Of a stretch of 64,000 bases of DNA, positions 25,180-33,238 are shown piece after piece (position 1 is the stretch's first letter; each line of letters starts with the position of its first letter). The notes beneath the pieces are model-generated. The model saw nothing but the letters and a program-made list of their open reading frames with translations, searched no databases and was not told the origin of the DNA. Position numbers and translations under genes: made by a program. The stretch is from Nocardia brasiliensis (lineage in GTDB: Bacteria; Actinomycetota; Actinomycetes; Mycobacteriales; Mycobacteriaceae): assembly GCF_011801125.1 (NCBI RefSeq), contig NZ_CP046171.1:3100001-3164000 (forward strand), written 5' to 3'.

Positions 25180-26144
25180 CCACGACCACCGATATCGCCA
25201 TCGAAACCCGCGGCCTCGGTAAGTCTTTCGGCGGGGTGCGCGCGGTCGACGCGATCGATCTGCGAGTGCCGAGCGCGACGGTGTTCGCCCTGCTCGGGCC
25301 CAACGGCGCGGGTAAGACGACGATCGTGCGCATGCTGGCCACGCAGCTGCGGCCGGATCGGGGCAGCGCGCACGTGTTCGGCTACGACGTCGCCGCCGAC
25401 GCCACCGCGGTGCGCTCCATGATCGGCCTGACCGGGCAGTATGCCTCGGTGGACGAAAGTCTCTCCGCCACCGAGAATCTCCAGGTCTTCGGGCGGTTGC
25501 TCGGTCTGTCCCGGCGCGCGGCGAACGCGCGGACCGAGGAGCTGATCGACCAATTCCAGCTGACGGCGGCCCACAACCGACCGGCGCGCACACTGTCCGG
25601 CGGCACCCGACGCAGGCTGGATCTGGCTGCCTCCCTGATCATTCCGCCGCCGCTGCTGTTTCTCGACGAGCCGACCACCGGACTCGATCCGCACACGAGG
25701 ATGCGGATGTGGGACACCATCCGCGCGCTGGTCGCCGAGGGCGTCACCGTCCTGCTCACCACCCAGTACCTGGAAGAGGCCGACATGCTGTCGGATCGGA
25801 TCGCGGTCATCGACCACGGTGCCGTGGTCGCGGAGGGCAGCGCCGACGATCTGAAGGCGGCCGTTGGCGAGGACGTGCTGCGGCTCGACCTGCTGGACCC
25901 GGCGGGCGTGCCGACCGCGGTCTTGATCGCGGAGCGCCTCGCGGGCAATTCGGTGCGGGTCAGCCCGGAGGGCGCGACCCTGTCCGTGCCGCTGCGCGAC
26001 GTCGACACCGCGACCGTGGTACTGACCGAATTGCGCCGGGCGGGTGTCGGTTTGCGCGGATTCGGGGTGGACCGACCGGAACTCAACGAGGTGTTCCTCA
26101 CGCTGACCAGCCGCGCGCAAGCGCCGCACGGGGCGCCGGTCTGA
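25176..26144 (+). CDS. ABC exporter ATP-binding protein, DrrA family
   Basis: A 322-residue ATPase. Walker A GPNGAGKTT is at residues 41-49, the signature is TLSGGTRRRLDLAASLI, Walker B is LLFLDEPTTGLDP, and the switch region is VTVLLTTQYLEEADMLSDR. The C-terminal 80 residues form the accessory domain typical of DrrA-type drug/lipid exporters, ending ELNEVFLTLTSR. It pairs with the ABC-2 permease that follows 37 bases later and would energise export of the locus product. In mycobacteria DrrABC exports phthiocerol dimycocerosates, so a lipid cargo is plausible. ATG overlaps the glycosyltransferase stop. Confidence 0.9.
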   Translation: MTTTTDIAIETRGLGKSFGGVRAVDAIDLRVPSATVFALLGPNGAGKTTIVRMLATQLRPDRGSAHVFGYDVAADATAVRSMIGLTGQYASVDESLSATENLQVFGRLLGLSRRAANARTEELIDQFQLTAAHNRPARTLSGGTRRRLDLAASLIIPPPLLFLDEPTTGLDPHTRMRMWDTIRALVAEGVTVLLTTQYLEEADMLSDRIAVIDHGAVVAEGSADDLKAAVGEDVLRLDLLDPAGVPTAVLIAERLAGNSVRVSPEGATLSVPLRDVDTATVVLTELRRAGVGLRGFGVDRPELNEVFLTLTSRAQAPHGAPV

Positions 26145-26181
26145 TGGCGCGGGCACGGGAACGTCAGGAATCGAGGATGCG

Positions 26182-27021
26182 ATGGTGGCAGTGACGGCAG
26201 GTGCGGTGGCCGAACAGCAGACCGCGAAACCGGTGATCGACCGACGGCCGCGGGTCCGGCACCTGAGCACCCGCGCGGCGGTGTATCAATCGCTCGTCAT
26301 GGCATTGCGCGGTCTGCTGATCTTCCGGCGCAGCCCGCAACTGCTCTTCGACGCGGCGCTGCTGCCCATTCTCGGACCGGTGTTGTTCGGCAACATCTTC
26401 GGCATCGCGGTGGCGGGCAGTCTGCAGGCCTACCTGCCGACCCTTATCCCCGGCGTGCTCGTGCAGATCGTGCTCACCTCCTCGGTCGCGACCGGTGTAC
26501 AGCTGTGTGAGGATATGAGTTCCGGTGTGCACGAGCGGTTCTCCGCGATGCCGCTGGCCCGGCTGGCGCCGATCATCGGAGCGCTGCTGGCCGGGATCGT
26601 CCGATATGGCATGGCGGCGGTCATCGTCGTGGTCGTCGGGACGGTGATGGGGTATCGCCCGCAGCATCCGATCGGGTGCGCGGTGGCGGTGCTGCTCGTC
26701 GTGCTGGTGACCGTCGCGCTGAGCTGGATCTTCGCCTATGTCGGCGTGACCGTCGCCAGACCCACCGCGGTCCAGGGCATTTCGACACTGATCCTGCTCG
26801 GCATGACCTTGGTCTCCAACGCGCTGGTGCCGACGACGGCGATGCCCGACTGGTTGCGTCGGGTCTCGGAGGTGAACCCGGTCTCGCGGCTGGTGTCGGC
26901 GGTGCGCACACTGGCCGACACCGGACAGTTCGGCACCGACGCCTGGTGGTCGTTGATCGGGGCGCTCATCGTCGTCGCGGTACTCGCGCCGCTGACGTAC
27001 AGGGCACTGCGACCACGCTGA
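26182..27021 (+). CDS. ABC-2 type exporter permease, DrrB family
   Basis: A 279-residue membrane protein with six hydrophobic segments in the second to final thirds, after a basic cytoplasmic N-terminus (residues 1-35). The conserved ABC-2 signature SSGVHERFSAMPLARLAP and the C-terminal NALVPTTAMPDWLRRVSEVNPVSRLVSAVR are typical of DrrB/DrrC. It forms the channel for the ATPase encoded just upstream. ATG 26182 has GAGG 5 bases before it. The tempting TGATG overlap at 26142 leads into a short closed frame, so it is not the start. Confidence 0.88.
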   Translation: MVAVTAGAVAEQQTAKPVIDRRPRVRHLSTRAAVYQSLVMALRGLLIFRRSPQLLFDAALLPILGPVLFGNIFGIAVAGSLQAYLPTLIPGVLVQIVLTSSVATGVQLCEDMSSGVHERFSAMPLARLAPIIGALLAGIVRYGMAAVIVVVVGTVMGYRPQHPIGCAVAVLLVVLVTVALSWIFAYVGVTVARPTAVQGISTLILLGMTLVSNALVPTTAMPDWLRRVSEVNPVSRLVSAVRTLADTGQFGTDAWWSLIGALIVVAVLAPLTYRALRPR

Positions 27022-27147
27022 AATCACTACTTCGACCACGCTGAATAGACACCGCGGCGTAGTCGAGCCAACACTGCGGCGACGGTGGACCCACAGCGCG
27101 GCCGCGCTGCGACGGCACGGCGTTCGCGCTGATCGCGGAAGGAACGA

Positions 27148-28500
27148 GTGGCAATGCCCGCACCGATGAATCGCCTCACCCCGGACGACGACCTGTTCCG
27201 CAGAGTGGACCGGCTTTTCGGCTCCGTCATCGTGAACCAGTTCGCGCTGCTGTTCGACCGGCCCTTGGATCGGGAAGTGGTGCGAACCTTCCACGCCCAC
27301 CTCGCCGCCGGGTTCCTCGCGCGCCGTGTGGTCACCTCCCGCATTCCGCTCGCACGACCGTGGTGGCAACCCGCGCTATCATCGATTCCGCTTGTCTGGC
27401 AGCAGGATCCGGTCGGTGCCGATGCGCTTGTCGATTGGCTCGCTGACCAGGCCGAGGCCACCTTCGACCCGGAGACGGGGCGGTTGTGGCGGCTCTCGGT
27501 CGCCCCCTACGGCACGGGATCGGTGCTGTCGCTAGTGATCTCGCATATCGCGGCGGACGGCAGCGGCGCGGTCGGCGCGATCGGGGACGCGCTCGCGCGG
27601 GTCGCGGCCGATCTCCCGGTGAGCCGGGCGGACAGCTCGGGCGCGCTGGTCGGCGCGGCGCCCGAGCGCGGCCTGTGGCGGCGGAATCTGGCCGACGCCA
27701 CGGGCCAATTTTGGGCCATCACCACCGGGATCGTGCGTGCGGTGCGTGCCCGCGGTATCACCGAGCCGCCGCGCCCGCCACGGCCGCACGACACGGTGGT
27801 GCCGATGGGGGAGCGCTTCCATCCCGCCGAGGTGATAGTGAATCTCCCACTGGCGCAGTGGGAACACGTCGCCGCCGCGAACGGCGGCACCGCGAACGGC
27901 TTGATGCTCGGCGCGGCGCTCGGAGTGCTCGGCCGCAGCGGCCGGATCCGGGACGGCGACCTGGCGCGCATCGAGATCCCGCGGTCGCTGCGCGGCCCGG
28001 ACGATCCACGCGGCAACGCGACGACCGGTATCCCGATCAGCGTGCCCTATCGCAAAGGCGAACTGGCCGACCTCGGCGCGATCCGGTCCGCGACCAAGGC
28101 CGCGATCACCGCCTACGACGATCCGGCGCGCATACCGCCGCTGCAGCACCTGCAGCCGCTGCAAATGGTGATCCCGGACGCGGTGGCGCGCAGGCTCGCC
28201 CGTACCTCCACCGCGCCGCTGTGCCTGTGCACCAACCTGGGCAGCGCGGCGGGTCCGCTACTGCACCTCGGCGCGGACCGAGCGCGCGCGGTGCTGCTGC
28301 GGCCGATGCTGAAGGAGGCCGAGACCGAGATGTACCGGCGCACCGAGGCCGGGCTGAACATGTCCTGGTGCAGCGACGGCGAGCAGGTATTTCTCGCGGT
28401 CACCGCGGCCGACCCCGACCACTTTCCGACCAGGGCGGCGTTGCGCGGCTTTGTCGAGGAGGAGTTCGCCGCCTGGAGTCTGAGCCCGGTGTTCTGGTAG
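27148..28500 (+). CDS. condensation-fold acyltransferase, fourth of four
   Basis: A 450-residue protein related to the gene at 22556. The active-site motif is His133-IAA-Asp137-Gly138 (SHIAADGSG), and NATTGIPISVPYRKGELADL with APLCLCTNLGSAAGPL matches the C-terminal half of WS/DGAT-like acyltransferases. GTG 27148 lies 4 bases after GGAAGGA; ATG 27154 has more usual spacing and is equally possible. It closes the co-directional locus, 126 bases after the exporter permease. The convergent lipase gene begins two bases past its stop. Confidence 0.75.
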   Translation: MAMPAPMNRLTPDDDLFRRVDRLFGSVIVNQFALLFDRPLDREVVRTFHAHLAAGFLARRVVTSRIPLARPWWQPALSSIPLVWQQDPVGADALVDWLADQAEATFDPETGRLWRLSVAPYGTGSVLSLVISHIAADGSGAVGAIGDALARVAADLPVSRADSSGALVGAAPERGLWRRNLADATGQFWAITTGIVRAVRARGITEPPRPPRPHDTVVPMGERFHPAEVIVNLPLAQWEHVAAANGGTANGLMLGAALGVLGRSGRIRDGDLARIEIPRSLRGPDDPRGNATTGIPISVPYRKGELADLGAIRSATKAAITAYDDPARIPPLQHLQPLQMVIPDAVARRLARTSTAPLCLCTNLGSAAGPLLHLGADRARAVLLRPMLKEAETEMYRRTEAGLNMSWCSDGEQVFLAVTAADPDHFPTRAALRGFVEEEFAAWSLSPVFW

Positions 28501-28501
28501 G

Positions 28502-29650
28502 TCAGTCGCAGGTCGAGGGCGGTGCCGGGCGGTCGGCGAAGCGGTCGGCCAGCCAGAGCTGCCACTGGTCGCCGCCGGCTTCGAAGCGGTTGTGGTCGCC
28601 CGGCAGCACCACATCACGCACTGCGATCCCCTTCTGGCACATCGCCACCGCGGCGGCGTCGGACCAGACGGTCTCGACCAATACGTCGCGATTCGCGCGC
28701 AGCATCAGTGTGGGCAGCGCGCTGCGCACCTGCGGTAACTCGGTCCGGTGTTGGAAGTCGGTGACGACGGCGCGTGCCGCCGCATCGGTGAAACCGGCCT
28801 GATCCGGGGTCGGGGTGACGGCCAGCGCGCTGTCGAGCACGTCGCCGGTGCAGCGTGCCGCCAAACCCGGTGCGGCGGTGAGCAGTTGGCCGTGCAGCAC
28901 CTGATCGAAGCCGAAATCGGGGCGCTGTGCCCGGATTCCGGACAGCACGTAGGGCAGCACCATGTACTGGTCGGTGCTGAGCGTGCCCGCGTCGATGTTC
29001 GACGCGATCGACAGGCGCAGCGCGGGGGAGATCAGCACGTTGGCGAGCAGCTTCAGTTCCGGCGCGTAGCGCGGGGCCGACTCCGCGGCGGCCTCGGTCG
29101 CCCGGCCGCCCTGCGAGACACCCAGCAGCGCAACCCGATCCGAGATCGGCAGGTTCAGCTGCCCGGCCGCGCGGATCGCGTCCAGCACGTTGTAGCCCGA
29201 GCTGGCCGAGTCGAGAAAGGGGGCCGGGCCAGGGCCGTCCAGGCCCTGGTAGTTGGGCATGGCGACCGCGTACCCCGCGCCGAGCAACTCCGCGACGGTG
29301 GTGGCGGCGCCGAAGAGATTCGGCGAACCGGTCGGTGCGCAGCGCGTGGCGACACCCGCTGTGCCGTGGCCGAAACCGACCAGGGGCCAACCGCCCTGCG
29401 GGGCCTGCCCGTGGGGCAGGAAGACCGCGCCGGACACCTCGATCGGTTGTCCCGAGGCCGCGGTCGAACGGTAGCGCAGGTACGTCGCGGTGCCCGTGGC
29501 GGCGAGTGCGTCGCCGAGCGCCAGCGACCGGGATTCGATCACCTCGCCCGGCCGGCGCGCCGGGGGTGCGCCACGGTCGCTCCCGCATCCGGCGGCGACC
29601 GTGGCGGTCAGTGCCAACGCGAGCATCATCCGAGCACAACGAACAGTCAT
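28502..29650 (-). CDS. lipase-family lipoprotein (secretory lipase type)
   Basis: A 382-residue alpha/beta hydrolase with an export signal ending in VAAGC, giving lipidated Cys22. The nucleophile elbow is GVSQGG. An oxyanion-side FGHGTAGVATRCAP and AVAMPNYQGLDGPG are shared with the secretory lipase (LIP) family found in Nocardia and mycobacteria. A late GDHNRFEAGG carries the probable catalytic His. It would hydrolyse lipid esters at the cell surface. It is convergent with the last acyltransferase of the glycolipid locus and could remodel its products, but that is speculation. Confidence 0.85.
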   Translation of the reverse strand: MTVRCARMMLALALTATVAAGCGSDRGAPPARRPGEVIESRSLALGDALAATGTATYLRYRSTAASGQPIEVSGAVFLPHGQAPQGGWPLVGFGHGTAGVATRCAPTGSPNLFGAATTVAELLGAGYAVAMPNYQGLDGPGPAPFLDSASSGYNVLDAIRAAGQLNLPISDRVALLGVSQGGRATEAAAESAPRYAPELKLLANVLISPALRLSIASNIDAGTLSTDQYMVLPYVLSGIRAQRPDFGFDQVLHGQLLTAAPGLAARCTGDVLDSALAVTPTPDQAGFTDAAARAVVTDFQHRTELPQVRSALPTLMLRANRDVLVETVWSDAAAVAMCQKGIAVRDVVLPGDHNRFEAGGDQWQLWLADRFADRPAPPSTCD

Positions 29651-29794
29651 CCCAGCCCCTCGAGGGATTGCCGTTCGGGCTGGGACAACGGTGGCCCCGG
29701 CGGCCGATCCGGCAGATGCCGACAGGTCAGAAAAGCAGCGAGCTATCCGCAGGCTACCTCGTCGGCGCGGTTCGTGCCGGTGTGCCCGCGCGGC

Positions 29795-29962
29795 CTAACG
29801 GCGGGCGCCGGGGTGCCTGGTGTGCGGCCATTGCTGCTGGGGGACGGGGTCGTGGCGGCGGCGGCGTTCGGCGCGGCTCTGTGGATCCATGGCTCGCGCC
29901 GTGACGGCGAGCAGTAGCAGCACGATCAACGCGGCGCCGACGATGGTTGCCCACAAGAGCAT
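29795..29962 (-). CDS. small single-span membrane protein
   Basis: A 55-residue frame with ATG 29962, well placed after GAGGGA (9 bases). Residues 1-22 form one strongly hydrophobic helix (LLWATIVGAALIVLLLLAV), followed by a highly basic and proline-rich tail (AERRRRHDPVPQQQWPHTRHPG). This gives an N-out/C-in single-span layout. I do not recognise a family. Small membrane proteins of this kind may regulate partners. The chance that it is real is moderate, based on the ribosome-binding site and the composition shift. Confidence 0.45.
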   Translation of the reverse strand: MLLWATIVGAALIVLLLLAVTARAMDPQSRAERRRRHDPVPQQQWPHTRHPGARR

Positions 29963-30173
29963 TGTTGTTCCCTCGAATCCTCGGCCGCACGCCGGCGCGG
30001 TCCCTGTTCCCGCGCTCCGGTAGTCAACTGGCGCAGATGTTTTCACGACGGGGCCGGGCGCGCGAGCCGACCGTCCACAACGTGGGAAACCTTTGGCGGT
30101 GGCACAATCCGCACCGCGCGGGTGCTGGATGTGTTCACAAAATCACTTGCCCGGCGCTGACAGACTGTGGCAC

Positions 30174-31208
30174 ATGGACTCCGTCGACGGTGAACCCGGC
30201 AACCGCCAATTGGTGTTGCGTAAGCGCCCCGGAAACACGCTGCGCGACAGTGACTTCGAGTTGTTACGCGGGCCCGTGCCGCCGATCGGTCCTGGGCAGG
30301 CGCTGGTTCGGGTGCACTGGCTCGGGATCGATCCGACACAGCGGGGCTGGCTGAACGACGGCGACAACTACATCGATCCGGTGCCGCTGGACACTGTGAT
30401 GCGCGGCAGCGGCGTCGGCGAGATCGTCGCGTCGAACACGCCGGACTATCCGGTCGGGGCGTGGGTCGCGGGCATGGTCGGCTGGCAGGACTACGCCGTG
30501 GCGTCGGGGCAGGGACTGTTCGGCTTGAACATCGTGCCCGCCGGGGTCGACCCCAAGCTCATGCTGAGTCTGTTCGGGGTCACCGGGCTGAGCGCGTACT
30601 TCGGCATGGTCGATGTCGGCCGGGCGGGTGCGGGTGACACCGTGGTGGTCAGCGCCGCGGCGGGCGCTACCGGATCGGTCGCGGGGCAGATCGCGAAAGC
30701 ATTGGGCAGTAAGGTGATCGGCATCGCGGGCGGTGCGCGCAAGTGCGCCTGGCTGCGCGAGCACGCCGGATTCGATCACGCCATCGACTACAAGCGCGAG
30801 GACGTCGGAAAGCGCTTGGCCGCCACCGCTCCCGACGGTATCGACGTTTTCTTCGACAGTGTCGGTGGCACCATTCTCGACCACGGATTGGCGCATCTGG
30901 CGCAGCGGGCTCGCGTGGTGCTGTGCGGCGGCATCGCCACCGGCTACACCGCCGACACCGCCGCGTACGCACTGCGCGACTATTCCGCGCTGATGCTGAA
31001 GCGCGCGCGGATGGAAGGCTTCATCGTCCTGGATTACGCGGACCGCTTCCCCGAGGCATTCGACAAGCTTTCCGGCTGGCACAGCGCGGGGCGGATCGTG
31101 GTGGCCGAGCACGTCACCGAGGGATTGGCGGCGGCCCCGGCGGCACTGCGCGGACTGTTCGAGGGAAGCAACATCGGCAAGCAACTCGTGCGGGTCGAAA
31201 GCCGGTAA
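30174..31208 (+). CDS. NADP-dependent MDR oxidoreductase (leukotriene B4 dehydrogenase/curcumin reductase-like)
   Basis: A 344-residue zinc-free medium-chain reductase. The segments QALVRVHWLGIDPTQRGWLND, VMRGSGVGEIVAS, LFGVTGLSAYFGM, the cofactor loop VVVSAAAGATGSVAGQIAKALG and DVFFDSVGGTILDHGL define the family, which reduces alpha,beta-unsaturated carbonyls with NADPH. There are no zinc-ligand cysteines. ATG 30174 is where family similarity begins; the Shine-Dalgarno is weak. Cytoplasmic. The gene stands alone, 24 bases before an unrelated-looking hypothetical gene on the same strand. Confidence 0.88.
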   Translation: MDSVDGEPGNRQLVLRKRPGNTLRDSDFELLRGPVPPIGPGQALVRVHWLGIDPTQRGWLNDGDNYIDPVPLDTVMRGSGVGEIVASNTPDYPVGAWVAGMVGWQDYAVASGQGLFGLNIVPAGVDPKLMLSLFGVTGLSAYFGMVDVGRAGAGDTVVVSAAAGATGSVAGQIAKALGSKVIGIAGGARKCAWLREHAGFDHAIDYKREDVGKRLAATAPDGIDVFFDSVGGTILDHGLAHLAQRARVVLCGGIATGYTADTAAYALRDYSALMLKRARMEGFIVLDYADRFPEAFDKLSGWHSAGRIVVAEHVTEGLAAAPAALRGLFEGSNIGKQLVRVESR

Positions 31209-31231
31209 CCGCGGACCTGCATGATGGGCGC

Positions 31232-31927
31232 ATGCTTCCTACCGACGACCTGGCTCAGGTAGACCGTCGTCCCGCCGTGGTCGACACGCCGCTCGGCACC
31301 GTCGAGTTCGCCGTCGCGCTCGGCTCGGAAGCACTACCCGCGGAATCGAATGCCCTGTGGCGCTTGCCGAATGGCACGCATCTGCACCGGTGGCAGCGCG
31401 CGGACGCGACGGTCGATCTGCTGATCGGCAGCGTCGATGTGGCGCCGTGGGACGGCGGCGCGCCGATTCCGGTGTGGGCGGGCGTCTGGCAGGTGCGCGC
31501 ACACACGAGAGTGCCCGGTCTGGTGGTCGCGGCCGAACTGACCGACGTGCCCGCCGACGCGTACGCGGGTCCGGACACCGGTGAATGCCTCGCGGCCGTG
31601 AGCGTCGAGAACGACGACTTCATGGTCTCGATCGGCGGTCCGGACACCGAGTTGCTCGCCATGCAGGCGAAGGACGGCAGGCTGTTTCCCTACCGATGGG
31701 CGCGCCTGCTGCCGAAGCACGACGTCCTCGGCGCCGAGTACGGCGTGCGCTATGGCGAGCGGGCCAGGGTGGCGTGGCATCTACCCGACCTCACCCGGGC
31801 AGAGGCCGCCCGCCTGTGCATCGCCACTGCCTGGTGTCCCCGCGACGACGACCGACCCGCCGCCTGGTTCGCCGTGGACATGCCGCTGGACACCGCCTAC
31901 CTACACCTGATCACCGACCCAGCCTGA
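31232..31927 (+). CDS. conserved protein of unknown function
   Basis: A 231-residue soluble protein with ATG 31232, 23 bases after the MDR reductase. Composition is acidic and rich in Trp and Asp (HLHRWQRADATVDLLIGSVDV; VSIGGPDTELLAM; YLHLITDPA at the end). No signal peptide, membrane segment or catalytic motif that I can name. The codon pattern is as in neighbouring genes, so it is very likely expressed. It may be co-transcribed with the reductase, but nothing shows a shared role. Confidence 0.65.
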   Translation: MLPTDDLAQVDRRPAVVDTPLGTVEFAVALGSEALPAESNALWRLPNGTHLHRWQRADATVDLLIGSVDVAPWDGGAPIPVWAGVWQVRAHTRVPGLVVAAELTDVPADAYAGPDTGECLAAVSVENDDFMVSIGGPDTELLAMQAKDGRLFPYRWARLLPKHDVLGAEYGVRYGERARVAWHLPDLTRAEAARLCIATAWCPRDDDRPAAWFAVDMPLDTAYLHLITDPA

Positions 31928-32068
31928 CGCCCGCGCCCAGCATCGTGGGCTCAGGGTGCCTGGCCAATCGCGGCAATGGGGTCGCGTCGAAGGCGTGCCG
32001 AGCCGGCTGTTCGACGGGAACAGTTCGGAGCATCCCGACATCCGGTTCATTCCGTGACGGCCGGGGGT

Positions 32069-33100
32069 TCAGCAGTTCGGTTGAAAGGGGAAGCAGCCCT
32101 GCGGGGTACGCGGTGACGATGGTGCGGTGGTGGGTGCCTCGGACGGCGCGGGTACGTCGATCGGCAGCTCGGGCGGCGGTGCGGTCACGCCGGGGGTGCC
32201 GACATCCGGCGGGCCGACGGCCGGGCCCGATTTCGCGAAGAGCCAGATGGCGCCGCCGAGGATCAGTACCGCGACGACCACGCCGATCGCCAGCAGTAGT
32301 GGGCCACGTCGCGTCGCCGGTGCAGTGGGTTTCGGTTTGCCGACCTGTGGTTTGGCGCGAGCGGCGCCCGTGCTCGACAGTGGGGCCGGGGCGGGTTCGT
32401 CGGCAGGTCCAGGCAGCGGCGGTGGGCCGGGCGAGACCGGGGGCGCGTGCGTCGGGGTCGGCGGGTTGTCCGCCGCCGTGCTGCGGAAGCCTTCGGCGGC
32501 CAGCTGCGCCACGGTGACCGCGTCGGCGAAGTGCAACGCCGCCAACGCCTCCCGCACCTGCTCGGCCGTCCACGCGATCTCGCGGCGGGCGGTGGTGCGA
32601 AACCAGCCGCGCAACTCGCGGAGTTCACCGGCAAGCACGTCGATGCCCGCGGGCAGCGGCCCGCCGGGGTCGGTCGTGACGGCGGTGCCGACCTGTGGCA
32701 GCACCACCACCAACCCGCTGACATTCGTGTCGATGCCCGCCGCGCCCGCCAAATGCCGGGCCATGGCGTCCATCGCGGCGCGCAGGTCCGGCAGCGGGTT
32801 CGGCGCACCGGTACGCACCGCTACCGGGTCACCGTCGAAGCCCGCCAGCCGCCAGGGCTCCTCGGCCGGACAGCGCAGCGTTCCGCTCTCCTTCAACAGC
32901 ATTCCGGCGACATCGATGACGACGCACGCGTTCGGCGTGATCACCAGCAGATCCGCGGTCGGGGCCGCGCGCTCGGGCAGGGTGTAGCCCGAGATCGCCA
33001 CGCCGGGAATCAGATAGGGGCCGTTCCAAGTGTGCAGCCAATCGACGACCAGCCGTTGCGGCTCCGGCATGTTGTCGCGCGCGCCGTTGAGCACCAGCAT
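32069..33100 (-). CDS. membrane-anchored protein with NERD-like N-terminal domain
   Basis: A 343-residue protein. Residues about 12-105 have the layout of NERD (nuclease-related) domains: EPQRLVVDWLHTW, YLIPGVAISGY, ADLLVITPNACVVIDV, then GTLRC. However, the usual IEVK strand that carries catalytic Glu and Lys reads IDVAG, so nuclease activity is doubtful. A Pro-rich linker (about 210-255) leads to one membrane helix (LLLAIGVVVAVLILGGAIWLF) and a Pro/Thr-rich outer tail ending in QGCFPFQPNC. The membrane topology would place the NERD-like part inside. Stand-alone gene. Confidence 0.55.
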   Translation of the reverse strand: MLVLNGARDNMPEPQRLVVDWLHTWNGPYLIPGVAISGYTLPERAAPTADLLVITPNACVVIDVAGMLLKESGTLRCPAEEPWRLAGFDGDPVAVRTGAPNPLPDLRAAMDAMARHLAGAAGIDTNVSGLVVVLPQVGTAVTTDPGGPLPAGIDVLAGELRELRGWFRTTARREIAWTAEQVREALAALHFADAVTVAQLAAEGFRSTAADNPPTPTHAPPVSPGPPPLPGPADEPAPAPLSSTGAARAKPQVGKPKPTAPATRRGPLLLAIGVVVAVLILGGAIWLFAKSGPAVGPPDVGTPGVTAPPPELPIDVPAPSEAPTTAPSSPRTPQGCFPFQPNC

Positions 33101-33238
33101 GGTGTTGGATCTCCTCGCACCGAGCCCCGAATCACTACCGTCTGAACAGTAACCCGTCCAGCGGCTTTCAATCGCCTCGGCGCCGTTCGATCCGCGGAGC
33201 GCGCCCGACCCCCGATCAGGACAGCGCGGCGAGACCGC

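Noticed and set aside
26144..26194. TGATG-coupled start of the ABC-2 permease
   Set aside because: This frame closes after about 16 codons. The permease frame starts at 26182.
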